Assembly: GCF_004283755.1 (NCBI RefSeq)
Contig: NZ_SHMH01000002.1
Coordinates: 434,001-498,000, forward strand
Direction: 5' to 3'
Origin: Pseudoxanthomonas winnipegensis
GTDB taxonomy: Bacteria > Pseudomonadota > Gammaproteobacteria > Xanthomonadales > Xanthomonadaceae
Length of the DNA: 64,000 bases
Shown: positions 27,240 to 37,021 of the stretch, piece by piece
Position numbering within the stretch: position 1 is the first letter of the stretch
Layout of the letters: every line of letters starts with the position of its first letter
Position numbers and translations under genes: made by a program
Notes under the pieces: model-generated
What the model saw: only the letters and a program-made list of their open reading frames with translations
Database searches by the model: none
Told to the model about the DNA's origin: nothing

Positions 27240-29048
27240 ATGGAACAGACCCAGCGCAGGGCCGATTTCTCGCCGGAGTCCACGGTGCTCGGGTCGGGCC
27301 GGCTGGACTTCGCCCAGGTCGCCCGCGCGGTGCTGGCCGACGGCCTGGTCGCCGAGGCCGACCGCGGCCGCATCCAGATGTCCGCCGCCGGCGCGCGCAG
27401 CGCCAGCGAGGTGCACCCGCTGGTGCTGCTGGCCAACCTCAAGCTGGCCGCGGCCGCCGGGGGCGAGCTGAGCCTGGAGCGCCTGACCGAATGGCTGGCC
27501 CGCCGCGTGGAGGTGCGCTACCTGCGCATCGACCCGACCCGGGTGGACGTGGCCAGCGTCACCGCCGTGGTCAGCCAGGCCTACGCCCGCCGCCACCGCA
27601 TCCTGCCGCTGGCGGTCGAGCACGACCGCGTGCTGATGGCCACCAGCGAGCCGCTGGACCTGAGCTGGAAGCCCGACCTGACCCACCTGACCCGGCGCCA
27701 CATCGAGCTGGCGCTGGTCAATCCGCTGGACCTGCACCGCTACACGATGGAGTTCTTCGGCGTGACGCGCTCGGTGCGCGGCGCCAAGGACCAGCGCGAT
27801 CGCGAGCAGAACGCGTCCATGCCCAGCTTCGAGCAGCTGGTCGACCTGGGCCAGAGCGGCGAGGTCGGCGCCGACGATCACCACGTGGTGCAGATCGTCG
27901 ACTGGATGCTGCAGTACGCCTACGAGCAGCGCGCCTCGGACATCCATCTGGAGCCGCGCCGCGAGCTGGGCCGCATCCGCTTCCGCATCGACGGGGTGCT
28001 GCACAAGGTGTTCGAGCTGCCGCCGCCGGTGATGACCGCGGTGGTCTCGCGCATCAAGGTGCTCGGCCGCATGGACCTGGCCGAACGCCGCCGCCCGCAG
28101 GACGGCCGCATCAAGACCCGCTCGCCCGGCGGGCGCGAGGTGGAGATGCGCTTGTCGACCATGCCCACCGCCTTCGGCGAGAAGTGCGTGATGCGCATCT
28201 TCGACCCGGACACCGCGTTCAAGCCGATCGCCGAGCTGGGCTTCAGCCCGACCGAGGCCGCCGGCTGGAACGCGCTGGTCGAGGCGCCGCACGGCATCGT
28301 GCTGGTGACCGGTCCGACCGGCTCGGGCAAGACCACCACGCTGTATTCGACGCTGCGCAAGCTGGCCACCGCCGACGTCAACGTGTGCACGGTCGAAGAC
28401 CCCATCGAGATGATCTCGCCCGAGTTCAACCAAATGCAGGTCCAGAACAACATCGACCTGGACTTCGCCTCCGGCGTGCGCACCCTGCTGCGCCAGGACC
28501 CGGACATCATCATGATCGGCGAGATCCGCGACCTGGAGACCGCGCAGATGGCGGTGCAGGCCTCGCTGACCGGCCACCTGGTGCTGTCCACCCTGCATAC
28601 CAACGACGCGCCCTCGGCCATCACCCGCCTGCTGGACCTGGGCGTGGCCCACTACCTGGTCGCCTCGACCCTGAGCGGCGTGCTGGCCCAGCGCCTGGTG
28701 CGCACCCTGTGCCCGCACTGCCGCCAGCCCACCACGCTGCCGGCCCATGCCTGGGACGCGCTGCTGGAGACCGGCCGCCAGGTGCCCGAGGACGCCGCGC
28801 CCAACGCCCCGGTCGGCTGCCTGGAATGCCGCCGCACCGGCTACATGGGCCGCGTGGGCCTGTACGAGCTGATGCCGCTGACCCCGCAGCTGCGGGCGAT
28901 GATCCGCGCCGACATGGACCTGGCCGCCTTCACCCGCGCCGCGCGCATCCAGGGCATGCGCACGCTGCGCGACGCAGGCCTTGACATGGTGGCGCGCGGT
29001 CTGACGACAATCGAGGAAGTCGTCTCCGTCCTGCCCCCTCGGGAATGA
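27240..29048 (+). CDS. GspE/PulE-family secretion or pilus ATPase (orphan)
   Basis: 602 residues: an N-terminal GspE_N/MshE-like region (about 20-175), the central region, then the ATPase with Walker A GPTGSGKTT (358-366), Asp box TVEDPIE (384-390), Walker B IIMIGE (423-428), His box STLHTND, and the tetracysteine zinc site CPHC (491-494) and CLEC (527-530) typical of GspE. Such ATPases power type II secretion or type IV pilus-like assembly. No other gsp or pil gene is in the window, so it is an orphan copy; its partners are unknown. Its stop overlaps the next gene (ATGA). Confidence 0.92.
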   Translation: MEQTQRRADFSPESTVLGSGRLDFAQVARAVLADGLVAEADRGRIQMSAAGARSASEVHPLVLLANLKLAAAAGGELSLERLTEWLARRVEVRYLRIDPTRVDVASVTAVVSQAYARRHRILPLAVEHDRVLMATSEPLDLSWKPDLTHLTRRHIELALVNPLDLHRYTMEFFGVTRSVRGAKDQRDREQNASMPSFEQLVDLGQSGEVGADDHHVVQIVDWMLQYAYEQRASDIHLEPRRELGRIRFRIDGVLHKVFELPPPVMTAVVSRIKVLGRMDLAERRRPQDGRIKTRSPGGREVEMRLSTMPTAFGEKCVMRIFDPDTAFKPIAELGFSPTEAAGWNALVEAPHGIVLVTGPTGSGKTTTLYSTLRKLATADVNVCTVEDPIEMISPEFNQMQVQNNIDLDFASGVRTLLRQDPDIIMIGEIRDLETAQMAVQASLTGHLVLSTLHTNDAPSAITRLLDLGVAHYLVASTLSGVLAQRLVRTLCPHCRQPTTLPAHAWDALLETGRQVPEDAAPNAPVGCLECRRTGYMGRVGLYELMPLTPQLRAMIRADMDLAAFTRAARIQGMRTLRDAGLDMVARGLTTIEEVVSVLPPRE

Positions 29049-29770
29049 ACCCGCCCTTCCTGATCGTCGAAACCGGCCAGCCGCTGCGCAGTCTCAAGCG
29101 CCACGGCGGGTTCTCCCACTGGATCCGCGTCGCCGCCGGCCTGGAGGCCGACGAGGCGGTGGTGGCCAATGTCGAGCGCGGCGACGCGCTGCCCGCGCAT
29201 GGCGACTTCGCCGGGATCATCGTCTCCGGCTCCTCGGCCATGGTCACCGACCGCGCCGACTGGAGCGAGCGCGCCGCCGGCTGGCTGCGCCAGGCCGCGC
29301 ACGAGGGCCAGCCGCTGCTGGGCATCTGCTACGGCCACCAGCTGCTGGCCCACGCGCTGGGCGGCGAGGTGGCCTACAACCCGGCCGGGCGCGAATCGGG
29401 CACGGTGCGCATCGACCTGCATCCGCCGGCCGCGCAGGACCCGCTGTTCGCGCACCTGCCCGAGGGCTTCATGGCCCACACCAGCCATGTGCAGACGGTG
29501 CTGCGCGCGCCGGAAGGGGCCACGGTGCTGGCGCGTTCGCAGCGCGACGGCTGCCAGGCCTTCCGCTGGGGCGAGCGCGCCTGGGGCGTGCAGTTCCACC
29601 CCGAGTTCGCCACCCACCACATGCGCGGCTACGTGGTCGCCCGCGCCGAGCACCTGCGCAGCACCGGCCAGTGCCCGGTGCGCATCCACCGCGAGGTGAC
29701 GGCCGCGCCGCAGGCGCGCACACTGTTGCGGCGGTTCGTGCGCCACGCGCGCCAGGCCCGCGCCCGCTGA
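29045..29770 (+). CDS. Class I glutamine amidotransferase-like protein
   Basis: 241 residues. The nucleophile elbow is GICYGHQLLAH (93-103) with Cys95, and the His-Glu pair is in GVQFHPEF (181-188, His185 and Glu187), completing a triad. It resembles the stand-alone GATase domain of GMP synthase but has no ATP-pyrophosphatase domain; homologues are often annotated glutamine amidotransferase with unknown acceptor. Its ATG overlaps the preceding stop, so the two are cotranslated although no functional link is obvious. Confidence 0.87.
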   Translation: MNPPFLIVETGQPLRSLKRHGGFSHWIRVAAGLEADEAVVANVERGDALPAHGDFAGIIVSGSSAMVTDRADWSERAAGWLRQAAHEGQPLLGICYGHQLLAHALGGEVAYNPAGRESGTVRIDLHPPAAQDPLFAHLPEGFMAHTSHVQTVLRAPEGATVLARSQRDGCQAFRWGERAWGVQFHPEFATHHMRGYVVARAEHLRSTGQCPVRIHREVTAAPQARTLLRRFVRHARQARAR

Positions 29771-29832
29771 CCCCGGCCAGGCGCGCCGGGCCTTTCCTGT
29801 CCTCCCCCCTGCGTTCATTCGGAAGTGTCTCG

Positions 29833-30720
29833 ATGTCGATGATCAACAAGGTGCCCGCGAGCGCCGGCGCGCAATGGCTGCTGGACGGGCTGGCCGCGCT
29901 CAAGCGCGCGCCGCTGCAGCTGGGGGCGCTGGGCGCGCTGTGGGCGCTGCTGTCGCTGCTGGTGGCCCAGGTCATGGCGCTGGCCACGGTGCCGGGGCTG
30001 TTCCTGCAGCTGCTGCTGGGGCTGGCCTCGCCGGTGCTGTTCGCCGGCATGGTCGGCGCGGCGCGCAAGGTGGCCGGCGCGCAGCCGGTGGTGCCGGGCG
30101 ACCTGTTCGGCGGGTTCCGCTCCGGCCGCATCTCCAGCCTGGTGGCCACGCTGCTGCCGCAGGTGCTGCTGGCCATCGCCGCCGGCCTGCTGCTGATGGC
30201 GCTGCTGGGCACCGAGGGCGTGCAGAAGCTGCAGGAGGTCATCGGCCATCTCGAGCAGCAGGCCGCCAGCGGCGGCGAGCCCGATCCGGCCATGGTGGCG
30301 CAGCTGCCGGCCGGGCGCCTGCTGCTGTGGCTGCTGCTGCTGATCGCCGGCGGGCTGGTGGCCAGCCTGCTGGTGTTCGTGGCGGTGCCGGACGTGCTGT
30401 TCGGCCAGCGCCGTGGCATGGAGGCGATGTTCAACAGCCTGCGCGCCTGTCTGCACAATCTGCCGGCGGTGGTGGTGTTCTACCTGCTGCTGGTGATCGT
30501 GCTGGTGCCGCTGCTGATCGTGGTGCAACTGCTGGGCCTGGCCGTGGCCATGGTCGCCGGCCAGCTGCTGGGCATCCTGCTGACCAATGTGCTGCTGATG
30601 GGGGTGATGCTGCCGCTGCTGGCCGGCTGCGTGACCAGCGCCTGGAGCCAGCTGCTGGGCCAGCCTGGCGCCGTCGCGCCGACCGAACCGCTGCCGCCGC
30701 CTTCGACCTTCGCGGCCTGA
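29833..30720 (+). CDS. Polytopic membrane protein (BPSS1780-type family)
   Basis: 295 residues with five or six hydrophobic segments. The N-terminus INKVPASAGAQWLLDGLAAL and the GGFRS loop after helix 2 fit the bacterial BPSS1780 / hypothetical inner-membrane family. Leu/Ala/Val-rich throughout, with a short charged EPDPAMVAQLPAG loop and a Pro-rich C-terminal tail. Function unknown. The start at 29833 is preferred to upstream frames, which lie in GC-rich shadow sequence. A repeat-filled gap follows. Confidence 0.75.
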   Translation: MSMINKVPASAGAQWLLDGLAALKRAPLQLGALGALWALLSLLVAQVMALATVPGLFLQLLLGLASPVLFAGMVGAARKVAGAQPVVPGDLFGGFRSGRISSLVATLLPQVLLAIAAGLLLMALLGTEGVQKLQEVIGHLEQQAASGGEPDPAMVAQLPAGRLLLWLLLLIAGGLVASLLVFVAVPDVLFGQRRGMEAMFNSLRACLHNLPAVVVFYLLLVIVLVPLLIVVQLLGLAVAMVAGQLLGILLTNVLLMGVMLPLLAGCVTSAWSQLLGQPGAVAPTEPLPPPSTFAA

Positions 30721-30785
30721 TTTGGTCGAAGCGGTTTTCTCTCGATCGAGGGACCGCGGTGCGTGGGGGTTCTTGGCTTCGGAGG

Positions 30786-30900
30786 GGCAGCGGTCCGGCG
30801 GGCGGTGGCCGCTTGTCCCTCAATCAGGGCATCCTGCCCTGATTCGGGCGCTCGGCCTCCTGCCTCGCTAGGCGCGGCCACCGCCCGCCGGACCGCTGCC
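30786..30900. repeat. Nested perfect inverted repeat
   Basis: Outer arms of 27 bases (30786-30812 and 30874-30900; GGCAGCGGTCC... and its exact complement) enclose 61 bases, in which AATCAGGGCA-tcc-TGCCCTGATT (30822-30844) is a second, perfect 10-bp hairpin. There is no gene here. The form fits a small structured mobile element or a strong transcript-end structure; no T-run follows on either strand. Confidence 0.8.
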
Positions 30901-31000
30901 GCAGGCGTTGCGCTAAGCGGCTTCGGCGCGCAAGAAGTCCTGATCCATCCTCAGCGGGGTCATCGGCCGGGTGCGACCCATGTGGGAGCAACCGTCTCCT

Positions 31001-31073
31001 GTAGAGCGGAGCTTGCTCCGCTGGAGCCTTCCCCACAAACCGACGAAGCGCAGCGGAGCAAGCTCCGCTCTAC
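31001..31073. repeat. Facing REP pair, copy 1
   Basis: Two perfect inverted arms of 22 bases (31001-31022, GTAGAGCGGAGC... ; 31052-31073, its complement) around a 29-base centre. Each arm itself folds as AGCGGAGC-tt-GCTCCGCT style. Downstream of the membrane protein gene and 34 bases past the tatC stop. With the preceding inverted repeat it fills the gap 30721-31106. Confidence 0.85.
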
Positions 31074-31106
31074 CCACAAAGAGCTAGAGCCCGCTGAGCG
31101 CGAGCT

Positions 31107-31871
31107 TCAGGCTTGTGCGGCCTTGCGGGGCAGGACCCAGCGGCAGGCCAGGATGCCGAGCTCGTAGAGCAGGCACATCGGCAGGGCCAGCATCAGCTGG
31201 GAGACCACATCGGGCGGGGTGATGATCGCCGCGATGATGAAGACGCCGACGATGGCGTAGCCGCGCGATTCCTTGAGCTGCTGTGGGGTGACCAGCCCCA
31301 CCGCCACCACGATCACCATCGCCACCGGCAGCTCGAAGCTCAGGCCGAAGGCCAGGAAGATCACCACCACGAAGTCCAGGTACTTGGCCGGGTCCGGCGC
31401 CAGGGTCACCACGTCGGGCGTGAACAGCGTCAGCGCATGGAACACCGCCGGCAGCACGGCGAAGTAGGCGAAGGCGCAGCCGGCGAAGAACAGCGCGATC
31501 GAGGACACCAGCAGCGGCACCGCCAGGCGCTTCTCGTGCCGGTACAGGCCCGGCGCCACGAAGCACCAGGCCTGGTAGATCAGCCACGGCGAGGACACGA
31601 ACAGGGCCAGGTAGAAGGCCAGCTTGATCGGCGCGAAGAAGCCCGAGGTCGGGTCGGCGGCGATCATCTTGGCGGCCTGCTCGACCGGCAGCTGCGAGAG
31701 CAGGGGGCGCGCCAGGTGCTCGAAGATGCGCTTGGCGAAGGGCATGGCGATCACCAGCACCAGCGCCACGCCGGCCAGGCCCCGGATCAGCCGCGTGCGC
31801 AGCTCGAGCAGGTGCTCCATCAGGCTGCTTTCGGCCTCGTGCTCGGAGCGATCAGGCACGGGGGCGTTCAT
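31107..31871 (-). CDS. tatC: Sec-independent translocase subunit TatC
   Basis: 254 residues with six transmembrane helices. Family marks: HLLELRTRLIRG in the first cytoplasmic region, PFAKRIFEHLARPLL, and PDVVSQLMLALPMCLLYE in the last third. TatC receives twin-arginine signal peptides. It overlaps tatB by 20 bases. The frame could start earlier, but the Pro-rich extension to 31937 is inside tatB and is rejected. Confidence 0.95.
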   Translation of the reverse strand: MNAPVPDRSEHEAESSLMEHLLELRTRLIRGLAGVALVLVIAMPFAKRIFEHLARPLLSQLPVEQAAKMIAADPTSGFFAPIKLAFYLALFVSSPWLIYQAWCFVAPGLYRHEKRLAVPLLVSSIALFFAGCAFAYFAVLPAVFHALTLFTPDVVTLAPDPAKYLDFVVVIFLAFGLSFELPVAMVIVVAVGLVTPQQLKESRGYAIVGVFIIAAIITPPDVVSQLMLALPMCLLYELGILACRWVLPRKAAQA

Positions 31872-32298
31872 GGCCTGGCTCGGATGCGGCGGGTTCGGCG
31901 GCGGTGGACTCGGCGGCGGTGGATTCCACGGGCGCATGCGGCGCGGACGCGGCGGCCACGTCGGCGGCGGTGTCGGCGTTCGCCGCGGCGTCGTGCTCGG
32001 TGCCGGTGTCCTTCACTGCGGTGCGCAGCTCGTCGAACTGCTGCTGCGCCTGGGCGCCGCCGCGGCGGGCCTGTTCCTCGGTGCGGCGCAGGGCCTCCTG
32101 GGCCTCGTGCAGATTGCGCTTGAGCTCCTCGGCGGCCAGCTCGCGCTCCAGCTCCTGCTTGACCGAGTCCCACTGGTTGCGCGCCCGGCGCACCCACAGC
32201 CCGGCGAAGCGGGCCGCCTTGGGCAGGCGCTCGGGGCCGAGCACCACCAGGGCGACCACGGCGATGACGATGAGTTCGGGAAAGCCGATCTCGAACAT
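31852..32298 (-). CDS. tatB: Sec-independent translocase subunit TatB
   Basis: 148 residues: one N-terminal helix (MFEIGFPELIVIAVVALVVL), the GPERLP hinge, an amphipathic helix and a long charged Ala/Glu-rich tail. Second gene of tatABC; its stop lies inside tatC. Confidence 0.94.
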   Translation of the reverse strand: MFEIGFPELIVIAVVALVVLGPERLPKAARFAGLWVRRARNQWDSVKQELERELAAEELKRNLHEAQEALRRTEEQARRGGAQAQQQFDELRTAVKDTGTEHDAAANADTAADVAAASAPHAPVESTAAESTAAEPAASEPGHERPRA

Positions 32299-32361
32299 GA
32301 CGCGGCCCTCAGCGTCCGCCGGGCCGGCGCGGGCAGGGAGCCAGCACGACCACGCCTGCGA

Positions 32362-32598
32362 TCAGCGGGCGTCGCCGCTGCGTTCGCGCTCGCGCTCCTT
32401 GGCGGCGGCCTCGTCGGCGCCACGCGCCTCGTCGGACAGGCGCGCGACCGGCTTGTCCTCGTCGTCGCGCATGCCCTTCTTGAATTCCTTCACCGCGCTG
32501 CCCAGGTCCTTGGCCCCGCTGGTCAGCCGCTTGGTGCCGAACACCAGCAGCACGATGGCCAACACGATGATCCAGTGCCAGATGCTCAAACCGCCCAT
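32362..32598 (-). CDS. tatA: Sec-independent translocase subunit TatA
   Basis: 78 residues: short N-terminal helix ([15 protein letters not shown]), the [14 protein letters not shown] hinge and amphipathic helix, then a charged tail. TatA oligomerises to form the translocation pore. First gene of the operon, 63 bases before tatB. Confidence 0.95.
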   Translation of the reverse strand: MGGLSIWHWIIVLAIVLLVFGTKRLTSGAKDLGSAVKEFKKGMRDDEDKPVARLSDEARGADEAAAKERERERSGDAR

Positions 32599-32704
32599 GT
32601 CGGACCCGCCGGGTAGAAGTGGACAGTCAGGATAGCCTACGCCGCGCGCGCTTGCGCTGACCGCGGCGACCGCAAGCGCGGTGCCGCGTGCCGGTCCCGT
32701 GCGT

Positions 32705-33616
32705 TCAGTTCAGCTGTTCGGTGCGGATTTCACCTTCGCCCACCGGCTGGAAGCCCTGCTGCGGGGCCGGCTGCGGCTGCGCGGGCTGCGGCTGGGCCGG
32801 CTGGCCGGCGCCGATCGGCGCGGTCTGCGCCTCGGGATAGGCCGGCGCGGCCGGCGGTGCGCTGGGCGTGCCGGTGGTCACCACCGGGCGCGCGTCGCCG
32901 CCCCGCGCGGCGCGGGCGGCGGCGGTGGCTTCCTCCAGCTCGTCGCGGAAACCCACCACCTGCGCGGAGGGATGAGCGGTGCGCCCCTCGAAGATCGCGC
33001 GCGGCGTGGCGCCCGGCCCGTAGGCGGCCACGTTGGCATCGTCGTCGATGGACAGCACGGCCCCGTCCAGCGCGATGCCGGCGAACAGGCCACGGGCGCG
33101 CGACCAGGACCAGATCTCGGCCTTGAGCTGGCCGTCGGTGGCGGCCGAGGCGTTGCGCCCGACCGGGCCGGCGGCCACGCCGGCGTCGGCGCCCAGGGTC
33201 ACCTTGCCGTTGACGATGTTGTTGAGCGAGCGGTCGTTGCGGAACACCAGCACGATGTCCGAGGACTGCACGCCGGCCTGGAAGCCCACGCTGCCGCCGG
33301 TGAGCTTGACGAACACCGGCTGCGACCAGGTGCCGTCGGGATTCTTCACCGACATCAGGCCGTGGCCGCTGCGCCCGCCGAACAGCAGGCCGACCTTGAG
33401 CGAATCGGGGATGACGATGATCGCCTTGCCCTCGTCCAGCAGCTTGTCGGGGATGGACTCCTCGGGGATGCGCTGGATGTCGGTCAGCACGCGCGTGGCG
33501 TTGACGGCGCGGTCGTCCTGTTCGGTGCCGGCGAAGGCCTGCGTGGCGGCGAGGCTGGCCAGCAGCAGCACGCCCAGGCGGGCGAGGCGGCGCGGCGCGA
33601 AACGGGACAGGGGCAT
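32705..33616 (-). CDS. YSC84/SYLF-domain secreted protein
   Basis: 303 residues. Signal peptide ([19 protein letters not shown]) then an SYLF/YSC84 domain (about 60-245) with [40 protein letters not shown] and [18 protein letters not shown], a lipid-binding fold found in bacterial exported and eukaryotic endocytic proteins. The C-terminal 50 residues are a Pro/Gln-rich low-complexity tail ([18 protein letters not shown]). Start 33616 chosen for the signal peptide. Head-to-head with hemH. Confidence 0.87.
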   Translation of the reverse strand: MPLSRFAPRRLARLGVLLLASLAATQAFAGTEQDDRAVNATRVLTDIQRIPEESIPDKLLDEGKAIIVIPDSLKVGLLFGGRSGHGLMSVKNPDGTWSQPVFVKLTGGSVGFQAGVQSSDIVLVFRNDRSLNNIVNGKVTLGADAGVAAGPVGRNASAATDGQLKAEIWSWSRARGLFAGIALDGAVLSIDDDANVAAYGPGATPRAIFEGRTAHPSAQVVGFRDELEEATAAARAARGGDARPVVTTGTPSAPPAAPAYPEAQTAPIGAGQPAQPQPAQPQPAPQQGFQPVGEGEIRTEQLN

Positions 33617-33745
33617 GCGGGAGGCTCCGGGGGAAGTGGCAGGACAACGCAGCGCGCGCCGACGATGCCATCGGCCGCCATGCAACGCCGCGAGCCTAGT
33701 GAGCGGCGAGTGAATCGGCCATGAGCCCGCGCGGCATCTGTCATC

Positions 33746-34774
33746 ATGCCGCCCATGTCCGACGCCCCCCTCGCCACGGCCATGGGCCAGGCCGCTTCCT
33801 CCTCGTCCTCCGCCATCGCCGGCACCCTGGTGCTGGCCAATCTGGGCACGCCGACCGCGCCGACCGCGCCGGCGGTGCGCCGCTATCTGGCCGAGTTCCT
33901 CAGCGATCCGCGCGTGGTCGCCATTCCGCGCCTGCTGTGGCAGCCGCTGCTGCGCGGGGTGATCCTGCCGCTGCGCGGACCCAAGTCGGCCGAGAAGTAC
34001 GCCAAGGTCTGGCTGGAAGGCGGCTCGCCGCTGGCGGTGTACACCACCGGCCTGGCCGCGCAGGTGCAGGCCCTGCTGCCGCACTGGCGCGTCGTGCCGG
34101 CCATGCGCTACGGCGAGCCCTCGCTGCGCGCGCTGCTGCAGCAGGCCCGGGACGAAGGCGGGCTGGTGCGGATGCTGCCGCTGTATCCGCAGTACTCGAC
34201 CACCACCACCGCCTCGATGCAGGACGTGGCGCGCGCGGTGAATCCGGCCGCGCCGGACGCACGGCTGCAGTGGGTCGAGGACTATTCGGACGATCCGGAC
34301 TGGATCGCCACGGTGGCCGAGTCGATCGCGCACTGGCGCGCGCGCCACGGCGCCGGCGCGCATCTGCTGTTCTCCTTCCACGGCCTGCCCCAGCGCGTGG
34401 CCAACAACGGCGATCCCTATCCGCAGCGCTGCGAGCGCAGCGCCGCGCTGATTGCCCAGGCGCTGGGCCTGGGCGAGGGGGAGTGGACGCTGACCTATCA
34501 GTCGCGCTTCGGCCGCGAACGCTGGCTGGAACCGGCCACCGATACCGAACTGGCCGCCCTGGCCGCGCGCGGAGTGACCCAGGTCGACGTGGTCTGCCCG
34601 GGCTTCGCCGTGGATTGCTTGGAGACGCTGGAGGAAGTGGGCATGCAGTTCGCTGAGGGCTTCGCCCATGCCGGCGGCACGCTGCGCTACATCCCCTGTC
34701 TCAACGACGCGCCCGCCCATGCGCGCGCGCTGGTGGCGATGCTGGAGCGCCAGTTCGGGCCGATGCGGGTATGA
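33746..34774 (+). CDS. hemH: Ferrochelatase
   Basis: 342 residues. His212 in [11 protein letters not shown] and Glu293 in [12 protein letters not shown] are the expected iron-handling residues, with [21 protein letters not shown] at the N-terminus. Inserts ferrous iron into protoporphyrin IX. ATG 33755 is an alternative start. Its stop overlaps the next start (ATGA). Confidence 0.96.
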   Translation: MPPMSDAPLATAMGQAASSSSSAIAGTLVLANLGTPTAPTAPAVRRYLAEFLSDPRVVAIPRLLWQPLLRGVILPLRGPKSAEKYAKVWLEGGSPLAVYTTGLAAQVQALLPHWRVVPAMRYGEPSLRALLQQARDEGGLVRMLPLYPQYSTTTTASMQDVARAVNPAAPDARLQWVEDYSDDPDWIATVAESIAHWRARHGAGAHLLFSFHGLPQRVANNGDPYPQRCERSAALIAQALGLGEGEWTLTYQSRFGRERWLEPATDTELAALAARGVTQVDVVCPGFAVDCLETLEEVGMQFAEGFAHAGGTLRYIPCLNDAPAHARALVAMLERQFGPMRV

Positions 34775-35628
34775 GCCTGCACCCGGTCACGGTGCCGACC
34801 CAGGTCGGCGCGCTGGCCGCGCTGCGCGGCGGCGATCCGCACGGGCCCAAGGTCATCGCCCTGCACGGCTGGCTGGACAACGCGGCCAGCTGGCTGCCGT
34901 TGTTCGAGCACCTGCCGCAGCCGCTGGACGTGCTGGCGCTGGACCTGCCCGGCCATGGCCACAGTCCGCACCTGCCGCCGGGCGTGGAGTATTCGCCGTT
35001 CGTGGCGATCAACGCCGTGCTCGACGCGGCAGATGCGCTGGGCTGGGCGCGCTTCGCGCTGCTCGGGCATTCGATGGGGGCGGGGATCTCCAGCCTGATC
35101 GCCGCGGCGTGTCCACGGCGCGTGCGCGCGCTGGTCTGCATCGAGGCGCTGGGCGGACTGGCCGAGGATGCGGCCGAGGCCGGCAGCCGCCTGCGCGATG
35201 CCATCGAGCGGGCGCGCCAGCCCGCGCGACGGCCGCTGCGCGTGTTCGCATCGCTGGAGGCGCCGGTGCGCGCGCGCATGCAGGCCAACGGACTGAGCCA
35301 GGCCAGCGCGACCCTGCTGGTCGAGCGCGGCGTGCGCGCGGTCGACGCCGGCTGGGTCTGGAGCAGCGATCCGCGCCTGATGCTGCCCTCGCTGTATCGC
35401 GCCACGCATGCCCAGGTCGATGCCATCGTCGAATCGATCGACTGCCCGACGCGGGTGATCCTGGCCACGCCCGCCCAGCCCTACTTCCCCGAGCCGATCC
35501 GCAGCCAGCGCGCCGCGCGCCTGCGCCACGGCCAGACCTTCGTGCTGCCCGGCCACCACCATGTGCACATGGACGACCCCGCCGCCGTGGCCGCCCTGAT
35601 CGACAACGCCCTCGGCAGCAACGACTAA
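34771..35628 (+). CDS. Alpha/beta hydrolase
   Basis: 285 residues. Oxyanion HGW at 32-34, nucleophile Ser101 in LLGHSMGAG, and a late His in PGHHHVHM. The lid region is Ala/Arg-rich. Resembles BioH / MhpC-like esterases; substrate unknown. Cotranslated with hemH through the ATGA overlap. A REP-rich gap follows. Confidence 0.88.
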   Translation: MSLHPVTVPTQVGALAALRGGDPHGPKVIALHGWLDNAASWLPLFEHLPQPLDVLALDLPGHGHSPHLPPGVEYSPFVAINAVLDAADALGWARFALLGHSMGAGISSLIAAACPRRVRALVCIEALGGLAEDAAEAGSRLRDAIERARQPARRPLRVFASLEAPVRARMQANGLSQASATLLVERGVRAVDAGWVWSSDPRLMLPSLYRATHAQVDAIVESIDCPTRVILATPAQPYFPEPIRSQRAARLRHGQTFVLPGHHHVHMDDPAAVAALIDNALGSND

Positions 35629-35634
35629 CCCTGT

Positions 35635-35716
35635 GGGAGCCGCCATGGCGGCGATGAGGCTCTCCCGGTAAAGCTTCATCGCCGCATTGGCCCAACAGGC
35701 CAATGCGGCGGCTCCC
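35635..35716. repeat. REP element of a second family
   Basis: Outer arms GGGAGCCGCC (35635-35644) and GGCGGCTCCC (35707-35716). Inside are GCGGCGATGA (35648-35657) with TCATCGCCGC (35676-35685), and GCCGCATTGGCC-caaca-GGCCAATGCGGC (35681-35709), a 12-bp hairpin. Directly after the hydrolase gene. Confidence 0.8.
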
Positions 35717-35720
35717 GCCT

Positions 35721-35814
35721 GTAGAGCGGAGCTTGCTCCGCTGGGGCCTTTCCCACGAACTGAACGAAGAGCAGCGGAGTCCCCAAGAGGGGATTGCCAC
35801 AAGCTCCGCTCTAC
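35721..35814. repeat. Facing REP pair, copy 2, with 20-base tip insertion
   Basis: Left arm 35721-35742 (GTAGAGCGGAGC...). The right arm is split: AGCGGAG (35773-35779), a 20-base insertion (35780-35799) with its own TCCCC-aaga-GGGGA hairpin, then CAAGCTCCGCTCTAC (35800-35814). The rest of the gap to 35913 continues with the element-associated GAGGAGACAGTTGCTCC. Confidence 0.85.
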
Positions 35815-35913
35815 AGCGGACCGTGGCGAGATTTGAGGAGACAGTTGCTCCCCCCGGCCACGCGCAGACTCCTCGGCCAGGCCCCGGCAGGCGCCACCCG
35901 ACCCTCGGCGCGA

Positions 35914-37005
35914 CTAAGGGCGCTCGACTTTCAAACGGGCATCGAAGAAGGCGATGGCCTGCCGGATCGCGGTGGCATGCGTGGCCTCCTGCGGTGCGGC
36001 CAGGTGCTGGCACAGGGCAATGCGCGCCACGCCCGCACGCGTGCAGCGCCCGAGGAAGTCGTAGTGCCCCACTCGCGGAAGCGTGGTCAGCGTGGCCTGC
36101 GGCAGCTGCTCCGCCAGCCAGCGGCCATCGCTGGCGAGCGGTGCGACGGTATCGGCCTCGCCGCCCACGATCGCCACGGGGCGATCCAGCGAGGTCAGGC
36201 TGTCCGGCGCCAGCAGCAGCGCGGCGCCCGGTGCCATCAGGAAGGCGGTCTGCAGACCGCTGATCGCATGGTCATCGCCCGAGCGCGCCGCTTCCGCGGC
36301 CAGGGGCGCGCGCTTCAGCGCCGCCTCCCGCGCGGCCAGGGTCAGCTCGGGCGCTTCGGCCTGCGGCAGGCAGGCGGCCTCCTGCGGATCGGCATGGCAG
36401 CGCGCGATGAGCCGGCCCAGGTCGGCGCGCGCGCCCAGGGCGAGCAGGGCGGTGAAGCCGCCCAGCGAGAAGCCGGCCACGCCCATGTGGCGCGTGTCCA
36501 GGTGCGGGCCGAGCACGGGATCGCGCCGCACCAGCGCCAGCGCGGCGCGTAGGTCATCGGCGCGCTCCCAGACCAGAATGCTGCCGGCCACCGTCATCGC
36601 ATCCACGCCGTTGTTGCCGGGATGATCCACCGCGATCACGACATAGCCGGCGCGCGCCAACGCCGTGCCGAACCACGCCATCATGCGTGCCGAGCCGCCA
36701 TTGCCATGCGAGAACAGGACGATCGGAAAGCGTCCCGGCGCCACAGGCGCATCACTGGCCGCACGCCCGGATTCGAACAGCGGCGCGCCCGGCGGTCCGA
36801 TCTGCACCGGTGTTTCCGCCGCATCGGGCACTGCCGGATACCACACGGTGACCCGGACGTCATCGCGGTGGTCGGCATTGCGCAGGGCCGCGCTGGGCAC
36901 GTGGGCCAGGCGATGGGACTCGCCTGCGGTGCCGGCCGTGGCGCGCGCACCGAGGGCCAGGCTTGCCGTCAGCACGATCAGGGAGGTCAAACGAAGCAAG
37001 GTCAT
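35914..37005 (-). CDS. Exported dienelactone-hydrolase-like alpha/beta hydrolase
   Basis: 363 residues with a signal peptide (RLTSLIVLTASLALGARA). Oxyanion-side FSHGNGGSARM (98-108), nucleophile Ser180 in AGFSLGGF, and GHYDFLGRC with the late His. Resembles the predicted dienelactone hydrolase / PAF-acetylhydrolase-like group; substrate unknown. The next upstream gene, an AraC-type regulator, is 16 bases away in the same direction, so the two form an operon. Confidence 0.83.
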   Translation of the reverse strand: MTLLRLTSLIVLTASLALGARATAGTAGESHRLAHVPSAALRNADHRDDVRVTVWYPAVPDAAETPVQIGPPGAPLFESGRAASDAPVAPGRFPIVLFSHGNGGSARMMAWFGTALARAGYVVIAVDHPGNNGVDAMTVAGSILVWERADDLRAALALVRRDPVLGPHLDTRHMGVAGFSLGGFTALLALGARADLGRLIARCHADPQEAACLPQAEAPELTLAAREAALKRAPLAAEAARSGDDHAISGLQTAFLMAPGAALLLAPDSLTSLDRPVAIVGGEADTVAPLASDGRWLAEQLPQATLTTLPRVGHYDFLGRCTRAGVARIALCQHLAAPQEATHATAIRQAIAFFDARLKVERP

Positions 37006-37021
37006 CGAGGTGTCCTGCGGA

